Below, in pieces: positions 34,736-45,081 of a stretch of 64,000 bases of DNA. The stretch is from Orychophragmus violaceus (taxonomy: Eukaryota; Streptophyta; Magnoliopsida; Brassicales; Brassicaceae): assembly GCA_030180135.1 (NCBI GenBank), contig CM058239.1, forward strand, positions 112,935,318 through 112,999,317. Direction: 5' to 3'. Position 1 is the stretch's first letter, and each line of letters opens with the position of its first letter. The notes below the pieces were generated by a model. It saw nothing but the letters and a program-made list of their open reading frames with translations. It was not told where the DNA came from and did not search any database. Position numbers and translations under genes: made by a program.

Positions 34736-35320
34736 AGTTCGACGTATCGGAAATTTCTTTCGAGGAAAGAGGAAGAACGAAATCTCGAGAGAGAGAAAGT
34801 CTCAGAACGACGAAAAAAGAAATACGAGCAAGAGGCAAGAAGAGGATATAATGGGGGAGAAGAAGTTACCTTGACGATTCGTAGTGCGAACAGTAATGGG
34901 AATCGTGCTAGGTAACTTCCCTTTTTAAACTATCCCTTGCTCGAGATTCGTGGGATTTTTGGTATCTCGCAATCCCAACCGCTCAATTCGAAATTCGCAA
35001 AAGAATTTTTACGAAAAAGATCAAGACGGTTGTGATCTTTCGGATCTTTGCGATCTCAACCGTTGATACAAGATCTGGGGGGAGGAGCGAGTGATTGACG
35101 ATCGAGTCATGTTCACCGTGGTAACGGACGTGCTGTGAACGGGCTGATCCAACCCACGCGCTAAATCTTGGCCACCCATAACCATTGGATTTAAACTAAG
35201 TCGACGGATGGGATAAAAGCAATCATTAGGTGTTCGATACCGAGACACGCGCGCGTCTTCCCAAGAACGTCCACCGCCCATTAACCTCGACTTCTCGAAA
35301 TCAATGGGCTGGGGGGCTAT
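34736..35320 (+). other. Region between antisense gene and 3' LTR of element D
   Basis: This would contain the promoter of the minus-strand gene and, at 35306-35320, the polypurine tract GGGCTGGGGGGCTAT abutting the LTR. No further gene is supported. Confidence 0.6.
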
Positions 35321-35856
35321 TGTTGGTACTGGATTTCCCTCTAGGAAATCCGGCCCATTAACAAACAAGACAATGGCCCGTATCCGCGAGCCCGTCCCAG
35401 AATCAAAGACAAAGAGGAGAGCCGACTCCTTTGATGGGCCCAAGCGAATAAGCGCCCCGGCAAGGCCCGGACGATGCCGAAGCCGGAGACGATCGAGCTC
35501 GAGCTTGGCAGAAGATGACGTGGAGATAGAACAGCTCAGTCTTGTCAAGTTCAACTGATCCGCGAGAATCTCGGAGATCGTTACGACGACGAGGCTGAAA
35601 TATCGGAACGAAGAGGTCAAGGTCGAGACTATTTAAAGAAGAAGTGGCGACTCATTCAAGACATTCCAACCCTAGCTAAGAACACTTCGACTAGATAGCT
35701 CGATCCCATACTTTGTACTCTCTTTTCGATTGTGTTTGTTCTATCTCGACGATCAATCTCAATAAAGTCTTTGATTCATAGGAAACTATACCATTTCTAT
35801 ATCCTAAAGTCCAAATCCACGAATACAAATTCTTAGTGTGAATCCCGGATCTCACA
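35321..35856 (+). repeat. 3' LTR of Tat element D (536 bp)
   Basis: Same length as the 5' LTR with about eight substitutions. It is followed by the TSD copy AACAT at 35857-35861, after which element C resumes. Confidence 0.95.
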
Positions 35857-35861
35857 AACAT

Positions 35862-36365
35862 GGAGTTCGTGGCATGTTACTGTAGGGTCAATCCCTTTCA
35901 TGTCACTGGTCGACCAAGAAAAGGTTAAGGCGTTTCGACAAAGGAATTGATGATTCGGTCCTTCAGATCGTTTCTTAGTTCGAATCCTATACCTACGCAC
36001 AGTTATGGGTCGCTGATGTCGATGTTGACTTGCTCGACCGCGTCTCGACTGGGTCCTTCCTGGGTTGGTAGTTCTATCTTAGGTTCAGCGAGTTGACAAG
36101 CTCGGAACTTCCTGCGTAGCTTATGTTCGACGAGGAAACAAGTGCTGGAAACTTCTTGACTTCCTCGGAGTGTAAATGTTCCATTTGGGTTTGAAATTCG
36201 ACGCATTGATAATAGGTTGACGGGACTGCTCTCATGGTGTGGATCCATGGCGTTCCTAAAATGGCATTGTAGATTGCCGGCCGATCGACGATCATGGAAT
36301 TTAGAAAATGATTCGAAAATGGTAATGTTATCTCGGCCTCGTCTTAGGTGGAAAAGTTTATCGAA
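35862..36365 (-). pseudogene. Protease/pre-RT segment of Tat element C
   Basis: Minus-strand text matches the element D region after the protease active site: MIVDRPAIYNAILGTPW, MRAVPSTYYQCVEF and, nearest to D, GIDPTVTCHELHV, which continues at 17252. The frame shifts near 36290. The DTG active site, gag and leader are absent; coding similarity begins about 20 bases from the PBS. Confidence 0.78.
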
Positions 36366-36383
36366 TCCCCACAGACGACGCAA
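36366..36383 (-). promoter_or_regulatory. Primer-binding site of element C
   Basis: The minus strand reads TTGCGTCGTCTGTGGGGA. This looks like a mutated form of the TGGCGCCGTCTGTGGGGA pattern common in Tat elements. It is adjacent to the LTR boundary. Confidence 0.65.
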
Positions 36384-36384
36384 T

Positions 36385-36786
36385 TGTTGTTATGGAATTT
36401 AGATCTAGTCCGGGAAGTCGGGTTACGATCTGAGAAGTTCAAACTACGAGGTGCAAAATAAACTTAAACGAGGTCAAAACTATTCTTTATTAATCTTAAG
36501 GGCGAGGCCGAGCAATGAACATGATGGTTACGAGGTGGGAGTCCGTCAAATGACGTACTCAAAATACTGCTTGAGTTCGGAGCTTTCTTTGAGTAGCTCG
36601 GCACTCTCGCAAGTTGCAATGTATCTCAATTGAAGAGTGAAGGGTCCTATTTATAGTGTTTGAAGGCTGATTTCCTTTTGGGCCATTGACTCCTTAGTGG
36701 GATTGTCTTCTTGGGCCGAGATGAATTTGCTGACTTAACAAGATTTCCAATGGGCTTAGGGGTGGGTGCTAAACCAATATCCAACA
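36385..36786 (-). repeat. 5' LTR of Tat element C (402 bp)
   Basis: On the minus strand it starts TGTTGGATATTGG and ends ATAACAACA. A TATA-like CTATAAATAGG lies at about 36646-36656 and an AATAAAG signal near 36485. The flanking bases ATTTA on the right are half of a TSD whose partner is outside the window. Confidence 0.75.
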
Positions 36787-37959
36787 ATTTAGATCATTAT
36801 AAAACATAAAACATATTGAAAATAGATTAATCGATTTCAATTATCCTATTAAAAATGGATTATTGGAAAACGGGTTAGAAAGATGTATTAACTAATTTCA
36901 ATTGATATATTCTTAATTTGATAAAATATTAAAATATTCAATAATTATACTATTAGAATATATGATGAGTTTGATTTACTGCTGATGTTTTTATGACGAT
37001 AGTTTTTAAAAGATTATTTTATCATTTTTTTCAAATACTTAGACTACTGAAATATAAATTAATTTGTTTTAATTATAAAATATTTACAAAGATTTATGTT
37101 CATTGAAAGACAAATTAAAAAGAAGAATTGATCAATTTTAATTATATAAACACTAAAATGAATTTAAATTAACCCAAAAATGTTAAATAAGTGGATTATC
37201 ATGTATTAATTACATTTTGATCTTTAAAATAAATTAAAAATATTTATATTTAGACTATTGTAAAACGAGTCGATAAATAGATTAACCAATTTCAATTATC
37301 TATAATATTAAAAACAAATTTTACAAACTGGAATACGGTTTAAAAATATGTATTAATCAATTCAATTGATATATGCTTAACTTTATAAAATATTAAAATT
37401 ATTTATAAATTCATAATCACGCGTTAAAACTATACTATTTAAAACAAACAATTATATATATAGTTAAATACAAAACCTAACATATCGAATCTAACAACTT
37501 ATATATTATTAAGATTGCATGCTATATAAAGATTATTAATTTGAACAAATTTTTAATAATGAAATCACGAGTTAAAATAATTTAGAATTAAGTTAAATAG
37601 AAAATGTCAAACAAAATATACATACATTTTTACAACAATAAGTGAAACTAAGCATATATTAAAAATAACAATAAACAATAAATATTAAAACATAAGTTAA
37701 TAATATCAAAACAAAAACAAAATTTATTAAATTTATTCTCACATTTCGTACCATACCATCATATTTTTTAACTAATATATATTGCTATTGAATAGTTAAC
37801 AAACTTAATTTATAAAATTATAAATTTAAGATAAAAATATATTTTAAAAAATCATAAACCCGCAATTTTTTAGCACAGATCAAAATCTAGTTATTATTAT
37901 AATTAATGGTGCAGATTCAGAAGCTTCCTTTGTTCATTGTAGCTTCTTTTGCTAGACAT
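36787..37959. other. AT-rich intergenic tract without genes
   Basis: About 1.2 kb of very AT-rich sequence with no open frame of note and no recognisable repeat ends. It may be old eroded transposon DNA. Confidence 0.5.
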
Positions 37960-38611
37960 AGGCCTGGGCTAAATAACCGGAACCGAAGAGCTGAACCGGA
38001 ACCGACCAAAAATTTTGGTTCGGTTCCGGTTCCGGCCAAAGTACCTATTGGATCATGTACTTAGGATCCATGGGTATCGGTTCGGTTCCGGATAATACCC
38101 GGAACCGAATTGAAGAACCGAATACCCGAACAAATATTTATACTTACATATATAGTATTAGGATATGTTGATATTTCAGGTAGTTTATAGGTATTCAAAT
38201 ATTTTATTGACATTTCGGTTATTGGTTCCGAATTTTTTTTTTTTGTCATTTTGGAATTTTCACATTTCGGATATAAAATTGCTATTTCGGATACCAAATA
38301 TCCATATTTTTTTGTTGATTTCGGGTATTTAACAATTATTTCGGGTATTTTTGTTGCTTTTGGGTAAATAAAAAACCGGAACCGTTTAATATCCAAAAAT
38401 TTTGAGTCTTTTATCGATTTCGGGTAAAATAATTGGAACCGTTTAATATCCGAAAATTTGGATATTTTACGGTTCTTCAATTTTGGAACCGAACCGGAAC
38501 CGACAGGAACCGAACTGGATCCGAACCGAAAATAAAAATGTAACCATTGGATCTTAAATTTGGGAACCGAAAGAACCAGAACCAAACGGAATACCTGAAT
38601 GCCTAGACGTA
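37960..38611. mobile_element. Short MULE-like non-autonomous element with 9-bp TSD
   Basis: A 650-bp unit rich in GGAACCGAACCGG-type and GGTTCCGGTTCC-type repeats is flanked by GCTAGACAT at 37951-37959 and 38612-38620. The 9-bp duplication fits Mutator-like insertion. Terminal similarity is weak: TAGGC occurs near both ends in inverted orientation. No coding capacity is visible; an open minus-strand frame across it is only translated repeat. Confidence 0.5.
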
Positions 38612-38930
38612 GCTAGACATTCACTGTGCTTGTCAATATTTCTCTACTATGATCGATCCTCAAACTAAAATATCCTTAGTTTTGTTAGACCTATTATGAT
38701 AATTAATATTTTTGGTTTTAAATTCGTTGAATAGTAAACTTTGATTGGTTTAAATAAATTATTAAAGTAAATCTTTGGGAAAGCTAAACTAATCACGTTT
38801 TGCGTGAAGTCAAACGACACATTACAAAAAAGATGTTTGGATGATCATGAAACTTACGACCGACTTTATATGTGGGCGTTGTTCTCACCGCATATCCTGT
38901 CCTACTCTTTGTTAGGTACAGATTGGTAAA

Positions 38931-39110
38931 GTGGAGAAGAAAAGAATAGCTGATAACAGTTTGAAGCAGGAGCGGAGAGTAGAAGCTGAGAGCAAAAGCA
39001 GAAACCGGAAACTGAGAGCGGGAACTGTGAGCAGGAGCGTATAGCGAGAACAGAAAATGGAGAGCGGAAAGCAGAGAGCGGAGAGAGGAGAACGAAAAAC
39101 GGAGAGCGTT
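38931..39110. repeat. Purine-rich GAGCGGA minisatellite-like tract
   Basis: Degenerate repeats of GAGCGG, AGAGCG and GGAGAG units over about 180 bp, with no larger regular period that I can see. It adjoins the Harbinger remnant. Confidence 0.65.
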
Positions 39111-39149
39111 ATACTTATGATAAATCTTATATTTATAAAACAAATGTTC

Positions 39150-39550
39150 ACAAAAAACTTATTTTTAATTATAATTTCTTGAGACATACAAACAAACGCA
39201 TCCAATATTTCGTGAAACTTTCTATTCACCGTCTCTTGATTGCGTTGATAATGTGTTGCAATTGTTTGTTGAGCTTTATCATGTGCGACAGTCTCCAAAA
39301 ACATTGCAACAACTTCTTCTAATCCACATTTGCGTGATTCGAGCAGTCCATAATCATTCTTTAAGCTGCAACACAAACGCTTGAAAGTTTCTTGATGCAT
39401 TCGCAGAGTTTCATAACATTCTTGATCATGATCATTAATCATTTGCATAGTATGACGCCATCCACGACCTCGATCAATTCGCATCAATATTCTATCACAA
39501 TTTGGATCCAAACACTCATTCAGGATCATCAAAACCAATACTTTAAGCAA
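39150..39550 (-). pseudogene. PIF/Harbinger transposase N-terminal fragment
   Basis: Minus-strand frame encoding RGRGWRHTMQMINDHDQECYETLRMHQETFKRLCCSLKNDYGLLESRKC and VVAMFLETVAHDKAQQTIATHYQRNQETVNRKFHEIL in continuous order (quoted in separate short motifs: CYETLRMHQETF, FKRLCCSLKNDYGL, VVAMFLETVAHD, ETVNRKFHEIL). This resembles the helical N-terminal domain (DUF8040 type) before the DDE nuclease in plant HARBI1-like transposases. No DDE core follows; the frame runs into hydrophobic low-complexity translation near 39130. It looks like a truncated remnant, and I could not identify TIRs or a TSD. Confidence 0.65.
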
Positions 39551-40837
39551 ATTTTAGGTGAACCGAAAAGCTAGTTCCTATATATATATATAAAAAAGAG
39601 TTAGTATAAAATCCAAATCAACACTAATATTTTTTTTTAGAAAAAACATATGATAACATAATTATTAAACAAGCAAAAAAACAGTCTTCTTTATTACGCA
39701 AGCAAAAAAAAAAAAAATTAATTGTATGCAAGTTATTTTTATTAATAAACAAGCAGATAGAAAAAAGTAACATAAGCATATTTTGCCACGTTCAGCAAAT
39801 TTTTTTTTTTGAAGTGTTATAACGCAGATGTAAATAAAACAGTTACTATAATTTAGTCACGCGTGTGCCATCTTCCCCCATTAATTTTTGATTAGTGGTG
39901 ATTCCACTGTGAGATCCCGTACCATAGCTATAAACTTGATAACAATCACGCATTTAGTATTTTAGTGTGGACGAACTCAATGGCGTTGAATAGAAAACTT
40001 TCACTAGTTTTCTTGGGTTGGATCGTTTCTAATTGTATGAAAAAATTAACTAACTGATTTATGGTTGATAATCGAAATAAATGTCAAGTGGAAGTCATTT
40101 AATTATTATTTGTCGGAAGCAATAATAACGAAACGAACCTATTTCGTCTGTATTTGAAAGAAAGTTAAATATGGAGCATTTATTTATCATCTATTAATTA
40201 GGTGACTTCGGCTGTATTATCCTAAGTAGCTATCTTATTTTTCACAAACATAAGCCCAAACATTTTGTAAAAAGCACGGTCACTCGGCCAGTTTAGATTC
40301 ACATTTAGTCAAGTCAACTATAACCATTAACCACCGTTAAAGCCCCGTTTACCGTATCAAATAATTGGAACGACATTATTTAGTTGTACACCGAAAACAT
40401 TTCCAAAATCCCCTTGTATCTTTCTCTTCTCACTCGAAATCAATCGCAATCTGTGGTAGAAAAAGGAAACTCCAACCACGGACGCAGAGAATGTGAAGTT
40501 GTTCGGGGATATGTATTAATTTTAAGATTTTCTTCACATGAAATTCATTGATAGATATGGGGTATTACGTTTTAAAGTGTATTTAGATTGTTGAATATCT
40601 TTTTATGTTTTTGTCAAAAAAAAAAAATATCTTTTTATGTTTATGCTGTTTGTTTCCATTTTATATTGAGTGTTGAGGTATATGGGTTGATGAATAGTTA
40701 GAGAAAAAATTAGTGTAGAAAATTCAGAATTGTAGGATTTTGTTACAAGGATTTGTAAATTGAAAATTTCTTATCCCTTGATTGAATTTTTTTATGTGAA
40801 ATGTAAAACAATATGCCTTTTAAATGTTAGTTCAGAT
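39551..40837. other. Intergenic stretch without supported genes
   Basis: AT-rich sequence with poly-A and poly-T tracts (for example near 39700-39715 and 40615-40628). I see no gene, TIR or LTR. Confidence 0.5.
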
Positions 40838-41060
40838 GAAGACAGCAGCAAGGTGGTAGCAATGAGAATAATATGAAAGAAAGGATCTACATGGTTCGAA
40901 TATGGAAACCAATCTGGATAGGTTCAAGCTCAAACAGGAGGTCAGGAGAAGCTGGTGTGGTTGTGGTTGATGACATTCTCCAACGATGAAGAATAACAAA
41001 CTTCTCCGTTCGTTGATTCGCTTTGAATGGCTGATAAACAATAGAGATTAAGCTTGAAAG

Positions 41061-42144
41061 TATGAGAATAGAATCGACTGTATTTGATGATGATGGAGTT
41101 ACAACAATATATATACATTCTCTAGGATACGAGATAAGAACTAGCGTAACTATAAGATCCTAAAGATAAGAGAATATACAAGTATGATACGAGAGTATCG
41201 TAACAATATCATAACAGTCTAACACGCCCTCTCAAGATGGACGTAGCGCAGCGAGACCAATCTTGATACAAAGTGGTTGAAATTTGGCCCGAGAGAGCGG
41301 TTTTGTCAAACCATCAGCAAGCTGATCCGAGGATGTAACATGAGTGACCCGCAATGAACCACTTTGGACTAGCTCCCGAATCACATGAAAGTCAACAGCT
41401 ACATGCTTCATCCTGGAGTGAAAAATTGGATTAGCAGCCAAGTACGTAGCGCCAATATTATCACAGTATATCACCGGTGTCTGTGATAATCGAAAACCAA
41501 GTTCCCGAAGTAAAGCAACAACTCATTCTACTTCAGAGGCTGTCTGAGAAACTGACTTGTATTCGGCCTCCGTAGACGATCTGGCTATCATTTTCTGCTT
41601 CTTTGAAGACCACGACACGAGATGTTTGCCAACGTTGTGATGATTCGAAAATGGTATCCGAGGTTGTGTTGCTGATTTGTATCGTTGCAGACGGAACTGA
41701 AACATCATCTGTGATGTATTGTTTCAGGTTGAGACCGTCGAGAAAAAGACTGACTTGCAAGCTCCATGTGATGTAGTTTGAGGCTGTGAGTCTGGTCACA
41801 ATACTCATGTTGATTGCAAGAATAGGGTTATGCGGATCTGTGGGATTCACGTTTGTGACAGATCCGGACGTGGGCGTAACAGGTTCAGACGACGAAGAGA
41901 AACTCATCATGAACAATGAAAAGGAAAGAAGAAGAAAACAAAATTTTAGAAGAGATTTTGGATCAAGGCTCTTGATACCATATGAGAATAGAATCGATTG
42001 TATTTGATGATGATGGAGTTACAACAATATATATACATTCTCTAGGATACGAGATAAGAACTAGCGTAACTATAAGATCCTAAAGATAAGAGAATATACA
42101 AGTATGATACGAAAGTATCGTAACAATATCATAACAGTCTAACA
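41061..42144 (-). mobile_element. Internally deleted mini-Copia I, TSD GAAAG
   Basis: A 1084-bp minus-strand element with 164-bp direct LTRs (41061-41224 and 41981-42144, two differences by hand), flanked by GAAAG at 41056-41060 and 42145-42149. The LTR starts TGTTAGACTG and ends CTCATA, so the 3' terminus is TA rather than CA. The PBS at 41967-41980 reads TGGTATCAAGAGCC on the minus strand and abuts the LTR. It belongs to a Copia family distinct from A, B, E and F. Confidence 0.88.
41226..41916 (-). pseudogene. Gag N-terminus joined to RNase H C-terminus in mini-Copia I
   Basis: The minus strand starts with a Copia Gag N-terminus (MSFSSSSEPVTP, SIVTRLTASNYITWSLQVSLFLDG). Around 41610-41640 it switches to the C-terminal RNase H of a Copia pol (HLVSWSSKKQKMIARSSTEAEYKS, MIYCDNIGATYLAANPIFHSR, HVTSSDQLADGLTKPLS), which lies in other frames. 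Zinc knuckle, protease, integrase and RT are deleted. The RNase H metal-binding residues E in STEAEY and D in CDN remain visible, but the fusion is frameshifted. It is a deletion derivative that can move only in trans. Confidence 0.82.
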
Positions 42145-42438
42145 GAAAGCTCTGAATTCAATTACCAAATAAAACGTGTGTCTTACACAAAGAAGTCATC
42201 GGCTTTATAAAGCCAAAAACCTACCGAGTTCAAACACAATCCTAACAGGAATTGGAGATAACTAACTTACTGATGTTTATCTCTAGTTTAAATAAAACCC
42301 AACACGTAAATAAATAAAAGGAAAGATTGCAAACTAATAATATGAGATGACGCTGCATCAGAAGATAAGATGATCGAGGGACACACGAGAGTGGTTATGA
42401 TGGAGGAGAAGGAGATGAATCCGAGTCCAAATGCACAA

Positions 42439-43009
42439 TCAGGCTTCCGGCTCTGGCTCTGGCTCCGGCTGCGGTGGTTGTGGTGGCTGTTCTCCCGCAT
42501 TTCCCCAAAGAACAGCGGAGATGCCACCTATTATCACAAACGCACCAAGAATTCTGTTTCCTGAACAAGCAAACAAAGAAACATTAGTTTAGAAACCATT
42601 AAGATTAAAAAATAGTATGAATTTCTTACCTCCCAACAAACATTTGCTCGGAGAGTACAATCGAGCTTATGATTGTTGTGGCAATCAAGTTCACCGGGTT
42701 GAAGATACTGACGAAGAGCGGACCTCTTGTCTTCGCCAGCCACCCAACCACGTAGACGGTAGCAGCTGAGAAACAACCCTGCACAAAGTAATAAAGAAAG
42801 GTCAATATGACTTAAAAACTGAAGAAAAGAAAACAACAATATACTTACCCCAAATAAGACTGCCAGGAGTATCACGTCTGGATTGGATTGCAGGCATAAG
42901 GGCTGTGTCTTTCCCATACCAGGGATGTGAGCGTCGACCCAACCGTTCCCAAAGTGCAGATGAGAGCGATCAGGGAAAGCATCGCCGGATAAGACACCAC
43001 TACCTTGGC
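42439..43009 (-). pseudogene. WAT1-related (UMAMIT/EamA) transporter, C-terminal pseudogene fragment
   Basis: Three minus-strand exon-like blocks have canonical intron borders: 43009-42849, about 42786-42630 and 42560-42439. The first reads AKVVVSYPAMLSLIALICTLGTVGS, TSLVWERHSPYA. The second reads FSAATVYVVGWLAKTRGPLFVSIFNPVNLIATTIISSIVLSEQMF in short motifs (YVVGWLAKTRGP, FVSIFNPVNLIATTI, SSIVLSEQMF). The third reads GNRILGAFVIIGGISAVLWGN plus a Pro/Glu repeat tail. This matches the second EamA half of plant WAT1-related membrane transporters. A frameshift near 42890 creates a stop, and the last splice junction does not keep frame. The N-terminal half is absent upstream, so it is a broken copy. 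Its 3' flank continues to about 42305. Confidence 0.72.
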
Positions 43010-43151
43010 CTACAAGAAACAAAATATTAGTAAAAACCAAAAAACTTGTGATCTTTAGAGTGTTTAGAGACATTCGTTATGGACTCATCTTTGAGCTTAT
43101 CTTAGATAGTTCGATGTCACGTTACTGAAAACGGAATGAGCTTAGAAAAGT

Positions 43152-43523
43152 GGGCGCTCGGGGTGTAGCCCCACTGATATTATTAATTAAGTCTGTAACT
43201 ACACGGTTTTTTAATCTCATTGTGTAACCACACAAAATCATTTTCTCGAGTTGTAACCATAAAAAGTTGACTTTTTGTTGACTTTTAACGATTTCGTTAA
43301 ACAGACGTTAAATTCAATTATAAACCGTTATTTACATTGTTAAACCGAAACCGAGATTAAAACCAGGACAAAGAAATTACTAAACCAGATTTAATACCTG
43401 CAACCAAATTAAAATTAAATTAACCCATACCCAAATTCCTAACCCGACAATAACCAATCAACCTAAACCAAAACTAAATCCCTAAAAAAATCCCCATTCC
43501 TTCTTTCTTTCATGTTCGTCGTC
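43152..43523 (+). repeat. Left TIR of the Pack-MULE (372 bp)
   Basis: High identity to the reverse complement of 63513-63909 along its whole length, with scattered substitutions and indels. It ends at TTCATGTTCGTCGTC next to the captured exon. Confidence 0.9.
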
Positions 43524-43980
43524 TGAGCAGAGAGTTAGTTTTCTTAATCCTTCAGTTCTTAGCTGAAGAGAAGTTCAAGGAATCTGTTCACAAGTAAGTT
43601 TCTTTCTCTCTCTTTTGGGGTTAGATTTGTGGTTTATTTTGTTTGGATAATTTTGAATTTGGTTGATGCGTGTGTGTTTAGGCTAGAGCAAGAATCTGGG
43701 TTCTTCTTCAATATTAAATACTTCGAAGAGAAAGCTCTTGCTGGTGAGTGGGATGAAGTGGAGAAGTATCTTTCTGTGTTTACTAAAGTTGATGATAATC
43801 GATACTCTATGAAAATTTTCTTTGAGATCAGGAAGCAAAAGTATCTCGAAGCTCTAGATCAGTAATAATTTGTTCTTTTAGTTATTGCTCGCATGTTTGG
43901 TTTGGTGTGTTCTTGGGAATTGGATGATACATTTGTATTTTTATATCAGAAATGACAGAGCAAAAGCGGTTGAAATATTA
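43523..43980 (+). pseudogene. TOPLESS-related (TPL/TPR) captured exons 1-3, left part
   Basis: Encodes the N-terminal LisH-CTLH part of a Groucho-type co-repressor that binds EAR-motif repressors in the nucleus. Exon 1 (43523-43593): SRELVFLILQFLAEEKFK. It is followed by a GTAAGT donor. Exon 2 (43682-43861): LEQESGFFFNIKYFEEKAL, WDEVEKYLSVFTKVDDNRY, SMKIFFEIRKQKYLEAL. An intron from GTAATAAT to TATATCAG follows. Exon 3 (from 43950): NDRAKAVEIL, cut by element H and continued at 63309. Introns are kept, so capture was at DNA level. The frame is open through all exons. TPL proteins are over 1100 residues long; this fragment covers only about residues 5-115 and has lost its native start codon and all WD40 repeats. 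Confidence 0.87.
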
Positions 43981-44430
43981 TGTAACACCCGCCTCCCGGT
44001 TAAACCGGAGAGGCGGCATTAGGATGCCCGTTGGACCGAAAATGGTCCACCCGGGACGCCATCTCAACTTGTCCCAGGACCCGGCGCTCTCTTCGGATTC
44101 AAATACACCAATGTCATCACCCGACCGAATCAATCCCGCATCCGGACCTGCAAGAAAACGGGGGTAGGGGGAAAGGAAAAGGAGGTCTGAGCAATTGTTT
44201 CAAACACAATTACCCAGTGAGGGCAGATTTAGGGAACCCGCGATCCCAGCTCACACTACACAATTACGATACACAAGTCCTAGGCTAATATCACCTTGCA
44301 AGCATCACCCGAAGGCTTTATCACACAACCTACGTCCCAATGGACTACTACTAAATGAAAGCGCAAACAAATCGACCACAGAGTGCATTAAAATAAACAG
44401 CTCTGAAGCCCGCCATTGGCCCCGGAGCCC

Positions 44431-45067
44431 TGTTGGGATAGTGTCCTGAAATCACACTTGTACTCACTCCTGTGATAGTTGTGTGTCGAGATCAGACATT
44501 CGTATAATACTGGGCGTTTGCAATGCTTTGCTAGAAGCCTCTTGCAATCTGTAGGTCGTGGACTTACTGCCAATATTATATGATCCTATAGGGTCACACA
44601 CCTAAGCGAACTGGAAGCTACGACATGGGAATGATCATTGTGGCAATGATCATATTATGTGTATTGAAATACGCATAAGAATCGATATAATGGTGTTGTG
44701 TCGATCGACACAGCTTGTGTGTTGGTCGACACAGTTCGGATTTTCCGAACAGGCTTTTCGGGTTATGGCTTAATTGAGTCTGGCCCGTTAAGCAAGTTTA
44801 GGTCGAATAAAATCATATTAGTTCGACCTAAACAACAGAGCCGTCCAGTTTTCTTGACAGAAACACTTGACACACCAGAAACTTTCGATCCCCATTGATC
44901 CGGCACTAGCATCCCGTTTCCAGCGAGCGTGCGTGTGTATCTGGTAGAGGCAAAGCGTTGCGTTGCTCCACTGATCTCGTTCACCATCTCTTCCGCTGCC
45001 AAAAGGTAAGAACGAGGTTGGTTCTAAATTTCAATATAACAAACCCTAGATCCATCGGGATCCAACA
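44431..45067 (+). repeat. 5' LTR of Copia F (637 bp)
   Basis: Starts TGTTGGGATAGTGTCCTGAA and ends CCAACA. It contains a palindromic pair TGTCGATCGACACA and TGTTGGTCGACACA at about 44699-44733. It differs from the 3' LTR at about three positions. Confidence 0.96.
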
Positions 45068-45068
45068 G

Positions 45069-45081
45069 TGGTATCAGAGCA
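45069..45081 (+). promoter_or_regulatory. Primer-binding site of Copia F
   Basis: TGGTATCAGAGCA, one base after the LTR, complementary to initiator-Met tRNA. Confidence 0.88.

Larger units (their letters stand above)
17253..35856 (+). mobile_element. Tat-lineage Ty3/Gypsy element D with TSD AACAT
   Basis: Complete plus-strand element bounded by two 536-bp LTRs and flanked by AACAT at 17248-17252 and 35857-35861. Coding order is gag, protease, RT, RNase H, second RNase H, integrase, then tandem repeats and a minus-strand accessory gene before the 3' LTR. Copia E splits the integrase. By hand I count about eight differences between the LTRs (about 1.5%), so the insertion is fairly recent. The coding region nevertheless has many stops and frameshifts, several at homopolymers. 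Confidence 0.95.
11095..36786 (-). mobile_element. Tat-lineage Ty3/Gypsy element C, split by element D
   Basis: Minus-strand Gypsy element whose parts lie at 11095-17252 and 35862-36786; 17253-35861 is element D plus one TSD copy. Read from right to left it has a 5' LTR, a PBS, a protease-like segment, RT, RNase H, integrase, a tandem-repeat region, and then an antisense gene on the plus strand. Its 3' LTR lies beyond Copia B and outside the window. The two halves join exactly across D inside the RT N-terminal region (HELHV / DPMFKPVKQ), and the TSD AACAT lies in that codon context. Leader and gag are missing next to the PBS. Confidence 0.88.
40838..42304 (-). repeat. Possible old Copia LTR hosting element I
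   Basis: On the minus strand the right edge begins TGTTGGGTTTTATTTAAAC at 42304, and a TTTATAAAGCC TATA-like box lies near 42200. That layout resembles a plant LTR interrupted by element I. The left end near 40838 is a guess, and no TSD was found, so this could be ordinary flanking sequence. Confidence 0.3.

Noticed and set aside
38061..38585. 174-codon minus-strand open frame
   Set aside because: It translates the GGAACCGAACCGG-type repeat of the MULE-like unit; composition is repetitive and no domain is visible.
42534..43073. 179-codon minus-strand frame as a membrane protein
   Set aside because: It reads through WAT1 exons and introns in mostly the wrong frame. The exon-wise frames match the WAT1 family, so it is a pseudogene rather than a new protein.
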